DNA from: an uncultured Lachnospiraceae bacterium | Lineage (GTDB): Bacteria; Bacillota; Clostridia; Lachnospirales; Lachnospiraceae | Reading direction: 5' to 3' | DNA length: 64,000 nucleotides | Assembly: GCA_951801955.1 (NCBI GenBank) | Contig: CATOOV010000010.1 | Location: forward strand, 1 to 64,000 | Shown: positions 49,102 to 59,411 of the stretch, in pieces | Numbering within the stretch: position 1 is the first letter of the stretch | Layout of the letters: each line of letters opens with the position of its first letter | The notes under the pieces: model-generated | Databases searched by the model: none | What the model saw: only the letters and a program-made list of their open reading frames with translations | Told to the model about the DNA's origin: nothing | Position numbers and translations under genes: made by a program

Positions 49102-51474
49102 TTACACCAGCGCCGTCTCAAGCACCTGTTCCATATTCTCCACAAATACAATTTCCAATCCCTTTTTAATCTCCTGGGAAATCTCCATGACATCTGGTTC
49201 ATTCTTTTTGGGAACACAAATCGTCTTGATTCCCGCATTTTTTGCTGCCAGAATCTTTTCTTTTAAGCCGCCAATGGGCAGCACCCTTCCTCTGAGGGTA
49301 ATTTCCCCTGTCATTGCAACGTCTTTACGCACTTTCCGCTTTGTGATTGCGGAGAGCATTGCTGTCGCCATGGTAATTCCTGCAGAGGGTCCGTCCTTTG
49401 GCACAGCGCCCTCTGGTATGTGGATATGGATATCGTATTCCTTAAAAAATTCTTTGTCTATCTGGTACTGCCCGCTGACAGAGCGAATGTAACTGATTCC
49501 TGCCTGCGCAGATTCCTTCATCACATCTCCCAACTGTCCTGTAAGCTGGAATTCACCCTTGCCAGGCATAATATTCACTTCAATCTGCAAAGTATCCCCG
49601 CCTACGCTGGTCCAGGCAAGCCCACGCACAATGCCGACTTCATCATTTTCATTGATGAGGTCATAATTATATTTTTCTTTTCCAAGAAGTTTTTCCAAAC
49701 TGTTCTCTGTAACTTTTATAGTTTTTTTCTTGGGTTTTTGCAGACCTTTCTTCTGATCCTTTACAGCCGTTTTCTGCTTTTGTTCTTCTGCCTTGCCACG
49801 ATAAAGCTCCCTTGCCGCTTTCCGGCAAATCTCACCAATTTTCCGCTCCAAATTCCGAACCCCGGCTTCTCTGGTATAACCACGGATCAATTTTTCCAGG
49901 GCATGGTCACTGATGGAAAGCTGTCCTTCTTTCAGACCATTTTTCTCCATCTGTTTTGCAATCAAATGTTCCCTTGCAATATGTGCTTTCTCGTTTTCCG
50001 TATAGCTGCTCACCTCAATAATCTCCATACGGTCCATCAAAGGCTTTTGAATATCCTGCAGGGAGTTTGCGGTGGCAATAAACAGTACTTCGGAAAGGTC
50101 AATGGGAATCTCCACATAATGGTCACGGAAGCGTCTGTTTTGCTCACTGTCAAGCACCTCCAGCAGGGCGGAAGCAGTATCTCCTTTGTAATCACTGCTG
50201 ATCTTATCAATTTCATCCAACAGCATCAAAGGATTTTTTACCCCGGCATTCTTTAATCCATTTGCAATGCGGCCCGGCATGGCACCCACATATGTCTTCC
50301 TATGCCCCCGAATCTCTGCCTCATCCCGGACGCCGCCCAGGCTGATCCGCACATATTTTTTATCCAGTGCACGCGCCACAGAACGGGCAATACTGGTCTT
50401 ACCTGTTCCCGGCGGTCCTACCAGGCAGATAATCGGGCTGTCACCTTTTGCGGTAAGGTTGCGCACAGCAAGAAACTCCAACATACGCTCCTTTACCTTT
50501 TCCATCCCATAGTGATCTTCATCCAGGATACGTTCTGCATCCCCAAGATTTTTATTATCTTTGGAAACTTTATTCCAAGGCAGCTCCAGCAAAGTCTCAA
50601 TATAACCTCGGATCACCGCACTTTCAGAAGAATTGGAGGACACGTTTTTAAAACGCTCAATCTCTTTTTTCAGCTTTTCCTTCACTTCTTTGTCCGCTTT
50701 GAGCTTCCCTGTCTGTTCCAGGAAATGATCTGCTTCTGACAACGTATTGTCTTCCCCAAGTTCCTCGCGAATCAGGCGCATCTGCTCCCTCAGAATATAT
50801 TCTTTCTGATTCTTATCTACTTTTTCCTTTACTTTGCTCTGGAACTCTGTTTTAATTTGAATGATATTGATTTCATTCATCAGTATGATCATCAGCGTTT
50901 CATACCGCTCCTGCAGTGCGTCTGCCTCCAACAGCTTCTGTTTCTCTTCATATCCGACTGGAAGGTTATTTCCAATATAATCCAAAAGTTTTGAAAGATC
51001 CCGGATATCCTGCATTTGCTTTGACAGATCTTTTCCAGGTTTGGGATTCAGCAGGCAGTAATGGCTAAAGGTTTCCTGTATTCCCCGCAGCATAGCTTCC
51101 TGCAAATCCACAGGAAGCGTCTCTTGCTCCTGCCCGAAAACTTCAACTTCTGCAAGAAGGTATTCCTGCGATTCCAAAGCAATCAGGCGTCCTCGGCTTT
51201 CCCCTTCTATCAACACCCTGACAACATTATTCTGAAGCTTGATTACCTGTTTAATTATGGCAAGAACTCCTATTGCATATAAATCAGAACATTCCGGCTC
51301 CTCTTTGTCTATATTTTTCTGAGTTATCAGAAATACAGTCTGATCTTCTATCATGGCATTTTCCACAGCCCTGATGGATCTATTTCTGCTTACATCAAAA
51401 TGTGCCACCATGCCAGGAAGGATAGTCATACCCCGAAGCGCTACTGCTGGAACTTTTCTGTATTCTACATCCAT
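49102..51474 (-). CDS. lon: ATP-dependent protease Lon
   Basis: A 790-residue Lon protease of the cytoplasm. The N-terminal substrate domain (VPAVALRGMTILPGMVAHF), coiled coil, Walker A GPPGTGKTSIARS, Walker B LMLLDEIDK, and the Ser-Lys protease dyad in KDGPSAGITMA and GGLKEKILAAKNAG are intact. A Lys-rich insert (about 578-605) sits between the ATPase lid and the protease domain. It begins 11 nt after clpX and carries the usual place in the tig-clpP-clpX-lon-ysxC cluster. Confidence 0.97.
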   Translation of the reverse strand: MDVEYRKVPAVALRGMTILPGMVAHFDVSRNRSIRAVENAMIEDQTVFLITQKNIDKEEPECSDLYAIGVLAIIKQVIKLQNNVVRVLIEGESRGRLIALESQEYLLAEVEVFGQEQETLPVDLQEAMLRGIQETFSHYCLLNPKPGKDLSKQMQDIRDLSKLLDYIGNNLPVGYEEKQKLLEADALQERYETLMIILMNEINIIQIKTEFQSKVKEKVDKNQKEYILREQMRLIREELGEDNTLSEADHFLEQTGKLKADKEVKEKLKKEIERFKNVSSNSSESAVIRGYIETLLELPWNKVSKDNKNLGDAERILDEDHYGMEKVKERMLEFLAVRNLTAKGDSPIICLVGPPGTGKTSIARSVARALDKKYVRISLGGVRDEAEIRGHRKTYVGAMPGRIANGLKNAGVKNPLMLLDEIDKISSDYKGDTASALLEVLDSEQNRRFRDHYVEIPIDLSEVLFIATANSLQDIQKPLMDRMEIIEVSSYTENEKAHIAREHLIAKQMEKNGLKEGQLSISDHALEKLIRGYTREAGVRNLERKIGEICRKAARELYRGKAEEQKQKTAVKDQKKGLQKPKKKTIKVTENSLEKLLGKEKYNYDLINENDEVGIVRGLAWTSVGGDTLQIEVNIMPGKGEFQLTGQLGDVMKESAQAGISYIRSVSGQYQIDKEFFKEYDIHIHIPEGAVPKDGPSAGITMATAMLSAITKRKVRKDVAMTGEITLRGRVLPIGGLKEKILAAKNAGIKTICVPKKNEPDVMEISQEIKKGLEIVFVENMEQVLETALV

Positions 51475-51485
51475 ATGTTCTCTCC

Positions 51486-52739
51486 TTAAGCAGAGATACT
51501 TTCTCTGCCGTATACAATCTCCACTTCTCTCTCTCCCTCTACCACTTCTTTTGTAATTCGGCAGCTTGTAATTGATTGGTCTGATGGTACATGGTACATC
51601 AAATCCATCAACACTTTTTCAACAATGGCGCGCAATCCTCTTGCCCCTGTTTTCCTCTTGACAGATTTCTCTGCAATGGCTTCGATTGCATCTTCATCAA
51701 ATGTAAGCTGCACTCCATCCAGTTCAAAAAGCGCCTCATACTGACGAATAAGAGAATTTCTTGGTTCCTTTAAAATGCGGATCAATGCTTCTTTATCCAG
51801 GGACTCCAGAGAAACTGTTACTGGAACACGCCCAACAAACTCAGGAATCAATCCAAACTTTACCAGATCCTGCGGCAGTACTTTCTTCAAAATCAATCCT
51901 ACATTCTTCTCCCGTTTATCTGCAATCTCTGCATTAAATCCCATTGATTTCTGGTCCATCCTGGTCTCTACAATTTTATCCAGCCCCTCAAAAGCGCCGC
52001 CGCAGATAAACAAGATATTGCTCGTGTCAATCTGTATCAGTTCCTGTTGCGGATGTTTCCTTCCCCCTTGGGGCGGGACGCTAGCCACCGTACCCTCCAG
52101 GATCTTAAGCAACGCCTGTTGTACACCCTCGCCAGAAACGTCCCTGGTAATGGACGGATTCTCTGATTTTCTGGTAACTTTATCAATTTCATCTACATAA
52201 ATAATGCCTCTCTGGGCACGTTCAATATCATAATCTGCAGCCTGTATAATTTTCAGCAGGATATTTTCCACGTCCTCACCCACATAGCCAGCCTCTGTCA
52301 ATGCCGTTGCATCCGCAATGGCAAAGGGCACATTCAGAACACGCGCCAAGGTCTGCGCGAGCAATGTCTTCCCGCTGCCAGTAGGTCCCAGCATAAGAAT
52401 ATTGCTTTTCTGAAGCTCCACTCCCAGATTCTGCGGCGCTAAGATTCTTTTATAATGATTATATACCGCAACAGAAAGTACTTTTTTTGCCTCTTCCTGC
52501 CCAATCACATATTCATCCAGAAATGCTTTCAGCTCCACCGGCTTTAACAGGTTGATTTCCTCAACTTCCGGCTCCACAACTTCTTCTTCTTCCAATTCCT
52601 CTTCAATAATCTCTGCGCAAATATCTACACATTCGTCACAAATGTATGCACCATTTGGTCCTGCAATAATTTTACGCACCTGAACATCTGCCTTTCCGCA
52701 AAAAGAACAGCGTACTCTCTCTTCATATCTTCCAGCCAT
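51486..52739 (-). CDS. clpX: ClpX, unfoldase of ClpXP
   Basis: A 417-residue canonical ClpX. The zinc finger is CSFCGK and CDECVDIC, Walker A GPTGSGKT, Walker [10 protein letters not shown], pore loop GYVGED, and the ClpP-docking loop [10 protein letters not shown]. The start is taken as ATG at 52739 ([16 protein letters not shown]); a GTG 5 codons upstream is a possible alternative, neither having an ideal site. It lies 73 nt after clpP, its protease partner. Confidence 0.96.
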   Translation of the reverse strand: MAGRYEERVRCSFCGKADVQVRKIIAGPNGAYICDECVDICAEIIEEELEEEEVVEPEVEEINLLKPVELKAFLDEYVIGQEEAKKVLSVAVYNHYKRILAPQNLGVELQKSNILMLGPTGSGKTLLAQTLARVLNVPFAIADATALTEAGYVGEDVENILLKIIQAADYDIERAQRGIIYVDEIDKVTRKSENPSITRDVSGEGVQQALLKILEGTVASVPPQGGRKHPQQELIQIDTSNILFICGGAFEGLDKIVETRMDQKSMGFNAEIADKREKNVGLILKKVLPQDLVKFGLIPEFVGRVPVTVSLESLDKEALIRILKEPRNSLIRQYEALFELDGVQLTFDEDAIEAIAEKSVKRKTGARGLRAIVEKVLMDLMYHVPSDQSITSCRITKEVVEGEREVEIVYGRESISA

Positions 52740-52812
52740 ATCTTCAATCTTCACCCCGTTTATTTATGATTCCTTAAAGGGACAGTGGCATATGCTCGCT
52801 GTCCCCTCATCC

Positions 52813-53397
52813 TTACTTTCTATTCGTAATCACACCGTCAATCAGACCATATTCCTTTGCTTCCATTGCAGACATATAATTGTCACGCTCTGTATCTGCT
52901 GCAATTATATCGTATGGTTTCCCTGTATTTTCTGCCAAAATCGTATTTAACTGTTTCTTGGTTTTTAAAATATTGTCTGCAGCAATCTGAATATCTGTCG
53001 CCTGACCTTTGGCTCCGCCAGAGGGCTGATGAATCATAATCTCTGCATTGGGGAGTGCAAAACGTTTTCCTTTTGTTCCGCCTGCCAAGAGAAATGCCCC
53101 CATACTTGCAGCAAGCCCGATGCAGATGGTCTCCACATCGCATTTAATATAATTCATTGTATCATAAATGGCAAGACCCGCCGTTACGACACCTCCTGGG
53201 GAATTGATATACAAATGGATATCCTTGCCAGGATCCTCAGATTCCAAAAACAAAAGCTGGGCAATCACAAGCCCTGCTGTCGTCTCATTCACTTCTTCTC
53301 CCAGAAAAATAATCCTGTCTTTTAACAATCTGGAATAGATATCGTAAGACCGTTCTCCCCTGCTGGTCTGCTCAACCACATAAGGCACTAAACTCAT
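52813..53397 (-). CDS. clpP: ClpP protease subunit
   Basis: A 194-residue serine peptidase that forms the barrel of ClpXP. The triad is Ser98 (GLAASMGAF), His123 (MIHQPSGG) and Asp172 (TERD). The start [22 protein letters not shown] is typical; the ATG at 53397 follows AAGGAGGAATCTGT. It lies 45 nt after tig. No other clpP is seen here, so the divergent ClpX at 30996 would have to share this subunit. Confidence 0.97.
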   Translation of the reverse strand: MSLVPYVVEQTSRGERSYDIYSRLLKDRIIFLGEEVNETTAGLVIAQLLFLESEDPGKDIHLYINSPGGVVTAGLAIYDTMNYIKCDVETICIGLAASMGAFLLAGGTKGKRFALPNAEIMIHQPSGGAKGQATDIQIAADNILKTKKQLNTILAENTGKPYDIIAADTERDNYMSAMEAKEYGLIDGVITNRK

Positions 53398-53442
53398 ACA
53401 GATTCCTCCTTACTCTGTCTCTTTGTCGGATTGTGTCATGAA

Positions 53443-54726
53443 TTATTCTGTGACATTTTCCATAATCAACTCTACTGCTTTCTGAACAACAATATCCTTC
53501 TTCAAGGATTCCATCTCGCCATCCCCAAACAGTTTCTTCAATTCTTCTTTTTCCATTCCATACATGTCTGCCATCTTGGTGATTTCAGCTTCCACATCTT
53601 CTTCAGACGCCTGGAGATTCTCCTTTTCCCCAACTGCTTCCAAAACCAACCGGGACTGAATTGATTTCAAAGCCTCTGGTTTCATCTGCTCAATCATCTG
53701 TTCCACGGTGGAACCGGTAAACTGCATATACTGTTCCATAGATAAGCCCTGCTGCTGGATTCTGTTTGCAAAATCTTCCACCATGGAACGTGCCTGGGTA
53801 TCAACCATAGCATCTGGGATTTCCATTTCAGCTTTCTCAATCACTGCCTGGATTGCCTCGTCTTCCCTGGCGCGCTCAGATTCAGCTTTTTTGCGCTCTT
53901 CCAGCTTCTTTTTAACACTTTCTTTGTACTCTGCAAGGGTATCAAATTCGGAAACATCCTGCGCAAACTCATCATCCAATTCTGGAAGTTCCTTTGTCTT
54001 AATCTCATTAATTTTTACCTGGAATACAGCCTCCTTGCCAGCAAGTTCTTTCGCATGGTACTCTTCCGGGAACGTAACATTCACCATTACTTCTTCCCCG
54101 GCACTTTTGCCGATTAACTGTTCCTCAAAGGTATCAATAAAGGAATGGGAACCAATTTGCAGAGAGTGGTTTTCATCTTTTCCGCCTTCAAATGCAACAC
54201 CATCCACAAACCCTTCATAATCAATCACTGCAAAATCTCCGTCAGCAATCGTCCGGTCTTCCACAGTAACCATTCTGGCATTGCTTTCTCTTTCCTTGTC
54301 GATCTCCTGGTTCAATTCTTCTTCTGTTACGGAGGTATCCATTGCCGACACTGGAACACCCTTATACTCTCCAAGGGTTACTTCTGGCCTTACAGCAACT
54401 TCTGCAGTAAAAATGAACGGTTTGCCTTGTTCAATCTGTGTGACGGCAATTTCAGGTCTTGATACAACATCAATCGCAGATTCCTCTACTGCCTTGGGAT
54501 ATTCCTGAGAAATCAGAGCATTTGCTGCATCATCAAAGAAAATTTCTGCTCCATACATTTTTTCAATCATATGTCTTGGCACTTTCCCTTTGCGGAAACC
54601 TGGCAGACTAATCTTATTTTTTTCTTTCATATAGACAGTTTGAATTGCTTTGTCCAATTCCTCTGCTGAAACTTCAATCGTCAACTTTGCCATATTCTTT
54701 TCTAAATTTTCTACCTGTACGCTCAT
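53443..54726 (-). CDS. tig: Trigger factor
   Basis: A 427-residue ribosome-bound chaperone and prolyl isomerase. The ribosome-binding signature is GFRKGKVPRHMIEKMYG (about 43-60), the FKBP domain begins with IADGDFAVIDYEGFVDG, and a long helical arm domain follows. The ATG at 54726 has AGGAGGAAACAGCAGT upstream. It is the first gene of the proteostasis operon. The extended -10 promoter at 54984-54976 leaves a leader of about 240 nt that includes dispersed and direct repeats. Confidence 0.96.
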   Translation of the reverse strand: MSVQVENLEKNMAKLTIEVSAEELDKAIQTVYMKEKNKISLPGFRKGKVPRHMIEKMYGAEIFFDDAANALISQEYPKAVEESAIDVVSRPEIAVTQIEQGKPFIFTAEVAVRPEVTLGEYKGVPVSAMDTSVTEEELNQEIDKERESNARMVTVEDRTIADGDFAVIDYEGFVDGVAFEGGKDENHSLQIGSHSFIDTFEEQLIGKSAGEEVMVNVTFPEEYHAKELAGKEAVFQVKINEIKTKELPELDDEFAQDVSEFDTLAEYKESVKKKLEERKKAESERAREDEAIQAVIEKAEMEIPDAMVDTQARSMVEDFANRIQQQGLSMEQYMQFTGSTVEQMIEQMKPEALKSIQSRLVLEAVGEKENLQASEEDVEAEITKMADMYGMEKEELKKLFGDGEMESLKKDIVVQKAVELIMENVTE

Positions 54727-54837
54727 TACTGCTGTTTCCTCCTTAAATATATGTCTTTTCTTCTAAACCTTATGACACACCAAATGGTATCATGGGGTGT
54801 CCTTTTGGTACAACATGGTCATATTTTTTGAAATAAC

Positions 54838-54943
54838 TATCTCATCCTGTTAAGATATGCAAGACTTGCCTGCGGGTTATCCTCAAATTTTAATACCGCA
54901 TCTTGCCCTGTTAAAATATGCAAGACTTACTTCTGAGTTATTC
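54838..54943. repeat. Two direct repeats in the tig leader
   Basis: Copies at 54838-54882 and 54900-54943 share CCTGTTAAGATATGCAAGAC (with one A/G change), then TTGC/TTAC and GGGTTAT/GAGTTAT. Being in the transcribed leader, they could fold alike or bind a protein. Confidence 0.7.
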
Positions 54944-54975
54944 ACATAGTCTCCTATACTAACAGTCATTCTGAG

Positions 54976-54984
54976 ATTATAGCA
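54976..54984 (-). promoter_or_regulatory. Extended -10 promoter of tig
   Basis: On the minus strand TGC-TATAAT (54984-54976) is an extended -10; the -35 is poor. Confidence 0.6.
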
Positions 54985-55237
54985 TAATCCCTGACAAAAT
55001 ACCAGAGTTTTTTTGAAGTAAAATCCGGCTTTTTATAGAAAAAATGGTGATTCCTCTCTGGGAACTATGCAAAACACCACCCTGTCCCCTTCCCTTTTCT
55101 TGTGTTGGGACACAGGATGGTGTTACCCGTTATCTGAAATTTTTTAAATAGATCCATGAAATACATCTGCCACCCAGCACAAAACCAAAGGAAACGCAGA
55201 TCCGCCAGCACTGGTTGGAACCCTGCGCCAAAACCAG

Positions 55238-55332
55238 AACAAAAGTACGTTTCACGCAGTGACATCTTCCCTTTGCACGAGTGCGCATACTTATTTTCTC
55301 ATATAGGAAATTCGGAAGAATTTCCTATATGA
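55238..55332. repeat. Composite palindromic repeat, shortened copy
   Basis: AACAAAAGTACGTTTCACGC is followed directly by a GCACGAGTGCGCATACTTA segment and the palindrome TCATATAGGAAATTC (55299-55313) / GAATTTCCTATATGA (55318-55332), loop GGAA. The middle part of the full element is missing. Confidence 0.8.
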
Positions 55333-55339
55333 GAAAAAA

Positions 55340-56242
55340 TTACTTTACAGCTCCAATCAGCTCATTGACATCACTCACTCCATGATGCTCCATATACTCT
55401 TGAATCCCTTCCACAATCTCCATAGTAACAGAAGGATTTCGGAAGTTTGCCGTTCCCACAGATATGGCGGTCGCGCCGGCAAGAAGCATTTCAATTGCAT
55501 CTTCTGCCGTCATAATTCCACCCATTCCAATAATCGGGATGTTTACAGCATGGGCCGCCTCATAAACCATTCTTACCGCTACCGGATGAATTGCGGGACC
55601 TGACAACCCCCCCGTCTTATTGGCAAGTACAAACGTCCGTCTTTGGATGTCAATTTTCATTCCTGTAATTGTGTTGATAAGGGAAAGGGCGTCTGCGCCT
55701 CCTGCTTGTGCAGCCCTTGCCATCTCCGTAATATCCGTCACATTTGGGCTTAATTTCATAACCACCGGCTGTTTTGCGTATTTTTTTACTTCCTTTGTAA
55801 TTGTCTCTACAGACTTTGGGTTCTGCCCAAAGGCGATCCCGCCCTCTTCCACATTGGGACAGGAAATATTGATCTCTAACATATCGACTGGCTGGTCTGC
55901 AAGCCGTCTGACTACCTCACAATAATCCTGCATGGTCTTTCCGCAGACATTTACAATCACTTTCGTGTCATACTTCATCAAAAATGGAATATCCCGCTCA
56001 ACAAACACATCAATCCCAGGATTCTGTAATCCCACTGCATTCAGCATACCGCCGTAAGTCTCAGCAATTCTGGGGGTAGGATTTCCCTCCCACGGAACAT
56101 TTGCCACACCCTTTGTTACCACTGCTCCAAGTTTATTTAAATCCACGAACTCCGAAAATTCTTCCCCAGAACCAAATGTTCCTGATGCTGTCATCACTGG
56201 ATTTTTAAACGACACACCGGCAAGATTCACTTTTGTGTTCAT
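55340..56242 (-). CDS. pyrD: Dihydroorotate dehydrogenase B, catalytic subunit
   Basis: A 300-residue class 1B enzyme with FMN, oxidising dihydroorotate to orotate and passing electrons to PyrK. The class 1 catalytic cysteine is in [11 protein letters not shown] (about residue 130), and FMN contacts include [18 protein letters not shown] and [11 protein letters not shown]. The ATG overlaps the pyrK stop by one base (TAATG), so the two subunits are coupled. It ends the pyr operon in this window. Confidence 0.96.
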   Translation of the reverse strand: MNTKVNLAGVSFKNPVMTASGTFGSGEEFSEFVDLNKLGAVVTKGVANVPWEGNPTPRIAETYGGMLNAVGLQNPGIDVFVERDIPFLMKYDTKVIVNVCGKTMQDYCEVVRRLADQPVDMLEINISCPNVEEGGIAFGQNPKSVETITKEVKKYAKQPVVMKLSPNVTDITEMARAAQAGGADALSLINTITGMKIDIQRRTFVLANKTGGLSGPAIHPVAVRMVYEAAHAVNIPIIGMGGIMTAEDAIEMLLAGATAISVGTANFRNPSVTMEIVEGIQEYMEHHGVSDVNELIGAVK

Positions 56243-57009
56243 TAAAATTCCACCTCCTCTGCACGAAATACTGGTCCTTCCTTACAGACACGCTTACTGT
56301 TCACCTTGGTATGGCTGTCCTTCTCTTTGGATTTGCAGACACAGCCCAGGCAGGCGCCAATGCCGCATGCCATCCGTTCTTCCAAAGAAATCCAGCATTC
56401 AATCTGTTTTTTCTTGGCATATTCTTTCACTGCACGTAACATAGGCATGGGACCGCAGGCATAGATAATCTCAGCATCCAGCCCATTTTCCCGAATGGCA
56501 TCCAACACGTTTCCATCTGTCCCGTAACTTCCATCTTCAGTTGCCACATACAATTTTCCCTGTTTCTTAAATTCTTCCTGTAAAAATAAGGAATCCCGGT
56601 ATCCAAGCACCAATTGTTTTTCACAATTCAGCTCCTTTGCAAGCTGTAAAAGAGGCGGTATGCCTATTCCCCCGCCAATAAGAAATGCTTTCTTCTCCTT
56701 GATGGGAAATCCATTTCCAAGAGGACCTACAACATCAAGGCTTCTGCCTGTGCGCATCTGGGATAATTCCTCTGTCCCCTTGCCTGCCACTCGATACACA
56801 ATTCTAAAAGAGCGGTCGGCACGATCTATCTCGCAGATACTGATAGGTCTGGGCAATAACCTGCTGCCCTCATGACAATACACTGAAACAAACTGCCCTG
56901 GTTTTGCCTGCCTTGCAATTTGCTCTGTTTTTAACCACATACTATAAACCCCATAGGAAATTTCTTCCTGCCGGATAATTACAGCCTGTTCTTTAAACTT
57001 TTCCGCCAT
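56242..57009 (-). CDS. pyrK: Dihydroorotate dehydrogenase B, electron transfer subunit
   Basis: A 255-residue FAD and [2Fe-2S] protein linking PyrD to NAD. The FAD-binding RPISICEID region, the NAD-binding [13 protein letters not shown], and the C-terminal cluster cysteines in [12 protein letters not shown] are intact. The ATG at 57009 follows GGAGAAAAGT. It is coupled to pyrD. Confidence 0.95.
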   Translation of the reverse strand: MAEKFKEQAVIIRQEEISYGVYSMWLKTEQIARQAKPGQFVSVYCHEGSRLLPRPISICEIDRADRSFRIVYRVAGKGTEELSQMRTGRSLDVVGPLGNGFPIKEKKAFLIGGGIGIPPLLQLAKELNCEKQLVLGYRDSLFLQEEFKKQGKLYVATEDGSYGTDGNVLDAIRENGLDAEIIYACGPMPMLRAVKEYAKKKQIECWISLEERMACGIGACLGCVCKSKEKDSHTKVNSKRVCKEGPVFRAEEVEF

Positions 57010-57033
57010 ACTTTTCTCCTAACTTATCCTTCC

Positions 57034-57963
57034 TTATTTTGCCCCCTGCAGCGCTTCCTCAATATCCTTTGCCATTGCCGTTACAGCAGCCCTGGACGCT
57101 TCTGCATAATTTTGGGAACCAAACTTTGCGTATTCCTCCTGTTTATATGCTGCAATAATGCCCCTGGAAGAATTTACAATGGCCCCCAAGCCATCCTTAT
57201 TAAAGAAATGCACCAGGTCTGCACCTTTCCCCCCTTGTGCGCCATACCCCGGAACTAAAATAAAACTCTTGGGCATAATGCTGCGAAGCTTCTTTCCCAT
57301 TTCTGGATAGGTTGCTCCTACTACGGCACCGATGTAACTGTAGCTTTCTCCCATACAATCGTTTCCCCATTGTGCCACCTTTTCACCTACCAGCTCATAC
57401 AACGGTACGCCGTCTATAAGTTTATCCTGAAATTCCCCGCTGGATGGGTTTGATGTTTTAACTAGGATAAACAATCCTTTCTTTTCTTCCCGGCAGACAT
57501 CTATAAAGGGTTTTACCCCATCTGACCCAAGATACGGATTCACAGTAACAAAATCTTCCCCAAAAGGATGGTAACATTTACTGCCTACCTTTACTGTTCC
57601 AATATGTCCTGCGGCATAAGCTGCAGAAGTGGAACCGATATCCCCCCGTTTCACATCCCCAATAACCACTAAATCCTTTTCATGGCAATAATCTACCGTC
57701 TTCTGAAATGCCTGTAATCCAGGTATTCCAAACTGCTCATACATGGCAATCTGAGGCTTCACAGCAGGAATCAAGTCACAAACATGATCTACAATCCCTT
57801 TATTAAACTGCCAGATTGCTTCCGCTGCACCTTCCAATGTCTCCCCATATTCCTCAAACGCCTTCTTCTGAATATGTTCTGGAATATAGTTCAACATAGG
57901 ATCCAGCCCTACAACAATCGGAGCATGTGTTTTCTTAATTTTTTCTACCAGTTTATTGATCAT
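57034..57963 (-). CDS. pyrF: Orotidine 5'-phosphate decarboxylase
   Basis: A 309-residue enzyme, the long type-2 form, converting OMP to UMP. The start HAPIVVGLDPMLNYIPEHI and the catalytic Asp-Lys-Asp in IGDVKRGDIGSTS are present, and LVPGYGAQGGKGADL binds the phosphate. The ATG at 57963 follows AGAGGATATTGGA; the open frame runs 9 codons further into pyrC. It begins 13 nt after pyrC. Confidence 0.96.
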   Translation of the reverse strand: MINKLVEKIKKTHAPIVVGLDPMLNYIPEHIQKKAFEEYGETLEGAAEAIWQFNKGIVDHVCDLIPAVKPQIAMYEQFGIPGLQAFQKTVDYCHEKDLVVIGDVKRGDIGSTSAAYAAGHIGTVKVGSKCYHPFGEDFVTVNPYLGSDGVKPFIDVCREEKKGLFILVKTSNPSSGEFQDKLIDGVPLYELVGEKVAQWGNDCMGESYSYIGAVVGATYPEMGKKLRSIMPKSFILVPGYGAQGGKGADLVHFFNKDGLGAIVNSSRGIIAAYKQEEYAKFGSQNYAEASRAAVTAMAKDIEEALQGAK

Positions 57964-57976
57964 TCCAATATCCTCT

Positions 57977-59254
57977 CTATCCTTTCTCATAAACGACCCT
58001 GCCGTCTACAACCGTTGCCATAACCATTCCTTTTACTTTCCTTCCTGCAAAAGGAGTATTCCTGCCCTTTGAATAAAATTCTTCCGGGTGGATGACATAC
58101 TCTTTGCTGGGGTTAAAAACCACCAAATCTGCTGGTTTCCCTTCTTCCACAACACCTTTATCCAACCCTAAGATTTTTGCCGGATGATAGCTCATTTTTT
58201 CTGCCATCTGCATTATGGTAAGATAGCCCTTGTCCACCAGCTCTGTCATGGTAAGTGCCGCTACAGTTTCCAGCCCTACAATACCGAAAGGCGCCTTTTT
58301 CATCCCCACCCCTTTTTCTATCAGCGTATGGGGCGCATGGTCTGTGGCAATGACATCCATAATATCTGCTTTCAACCCTTCTTTTAATGCCTCCACATCC
58401 TTTTTGGTCCTCAAGGGAGGATTCATCTTAAAATTCGCGTCATTTCCTGGTATATCTTCACTGGTCAAGATAAAGTGATGGGGACATACTTCCGCAGTGA
58501 CACGGATTCCCTCCTGCTTTGCAAGCTGTACCAGCCGAACACTGTCTTTTGTGGAACAATGGCACAAATGAAGCGCCACTCCCGTATCCTTTGCCAGCAT
58601 AATATCACGTGCTGCGATCACATCCTCCACAGAGTTGCTGATCCCTGCAAACCCCATCTTCTCCATGTCCTTATCCGCATTGACTATGCCGCCTTTCACC
58701 ATGTTGGCGTCCTCACAATGTGCAAGGACTGGAATGTCATATTTGACTGCAAGAGTCATTGCTTCCCGATACAACTGTGCATTCATTACAGTCTTGCCGT
58801 CCTCACTGATTGCAGGAATTCCTGCTTCCACCATATCCTCAATATTGGACAATTCTTCTCCTCTCTGTCCCCTGGTTATGGCTCCAGTCTGTAATACATG
58901 CGCAAGCCCCACATCCTTTGCTTTATTGTGCACATAATTCACCACATCAGAATTATCTACCACAGGCTTTGTATTTGGCATGGCGACAATGGTGGTAAAT
59001 CCACCATGAACTGCTGCAAGAGAAGCAGTCTCCACTGTCTCCTTATCCTCCTGTCCCGGATCACGCAAATGCACATGCATATCAATAAATCCCGGCATCA
59101 CATAGCAGTCTTCTGCATTGATAATCCGGTCTGCTTTTACCTTTTGCTGGAGCGCGATTTTTTTTATTTTTCCATCTTCCACAAGCACATCTGCTTTTTC
59201 TTCTGTGTGATCTCCCGGATTGATTACAGTTCCATTCTGAATGAGAAGTAACAT
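57977..59254 (-). CDS. pyrC: Dihydroorotase
   Basis: A 425-residue zinc amidohydrolase closing carbamoyl-aspartate to dihydroorotate. The metal motif DMHVHLRDPGQEDKE, the later His in AHCEDANM and the catalytic Asp in VIATDHAPHT are present. The form is the longer class I type of Firmicutes. The ATG at 59254 has AAAGGATTTTCGAGT. It is the first gene of pyrC-pyrF-pyrK-pyrD; pyrB, pyrE and pyrR are not in the window, and I see no PyrR-type attenuator in the short leader. Confidence 0.95.
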   Translation of the reverse strand: MLLLIQNGTVINPGDHTEEKADVLVEDGKIKKIALQQKVKADRIINAEDCYVMPGFIDMHVHLRDPGQEDKETVETASLAAVHGGFTTIVAMPNTKPVVDNSDVVNYVHNKAKDVGLAHVLQTGAITRGQRGEELSNIEDMVEAGIPAISEDGKTVMNAQLYREAMTLAVKYDIPVLAHCEDANMVKGGIVNADKDMEKMGFAGISNSVEDVIAARDIMLAKDTGVALHLCHCSTKDSVRLVQLAKQEGIRVTAEVCPHHFILTSEDIPGNDANFKMNPPLRTKKDVEALKEGLKADIMDVIATDHAPHTLIEKGVGMKKAPFGIVGLETVAALTMTELVDKGYLTIMQMAEKMSYHPAKILGLDKGVVEEGKPADLVVFNPSKEYVIHPEEFYSKGRNTPFAGRKVKGMVMATVVDGRVVYEKG

Positions 59255-59324
59255 ACTCGAAAATCCTTTCTGAATCGTATTTCTAATAACTATTCTGTCC
59301 TATATATGTTCTATTTTATCACAG

Positions 59325-59350
59325 AAAAAAAGGAGGGGCAACCTCCTTTT
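59325..59350. terminator. Terminator after the DUF1653 gene
   Basis: AAAAGGAGG (59328-59336) pairs with CCTCCTTTT (59342-59350). On the minus strand TTTTTTT follows, ending the ktrB-ktrA-DUF1653 unit before pyrC. Confidence 0.85.
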
Positions 59351-59367
59351 CCTTAATCCTATTCATA

Positions 59368-59410
59368 CCTTATGACACGCCGAATGGCATATTGGGATAC
59401 CCTTGGGTGC
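59368..59410. repeat. CCTTATGACACGCC dispersed repeat
   Basis: CCTTATGACACGCCGAATGG, then CATATTGGGATACCCTTGGG. Its relatives are at 54768, and inverted at 24339 and 38611. It abuts the stop of the DUF1653 gene. Confidence 0.7.
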
Positions 59411-59411
59411 A

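Larger units (their letters stand above)
54727..55339. other. Long intergenic region upstream of tig
   Basis: No gene. From left to right: a CCTTATGACACGCC-type repeat (54768-54810), two 44-bp direct repeats (54838-54882 and 54900-54943), the tig promoter (54976-54984), a hairpin with arms 55073-55088 and 55107-55123, and a short composite palindromic repeat (55238-55332) that ends 7 nt before the pyrD stop. Confidence 0.7.

Noticed and set aside
59250-59330. PyrR-type attenuator upstream of pyrC
   Set aside because: The only strong hairpin is the terminator of the DUF1653 gene; no anti-terminator or PyrR loop sequence is visible.
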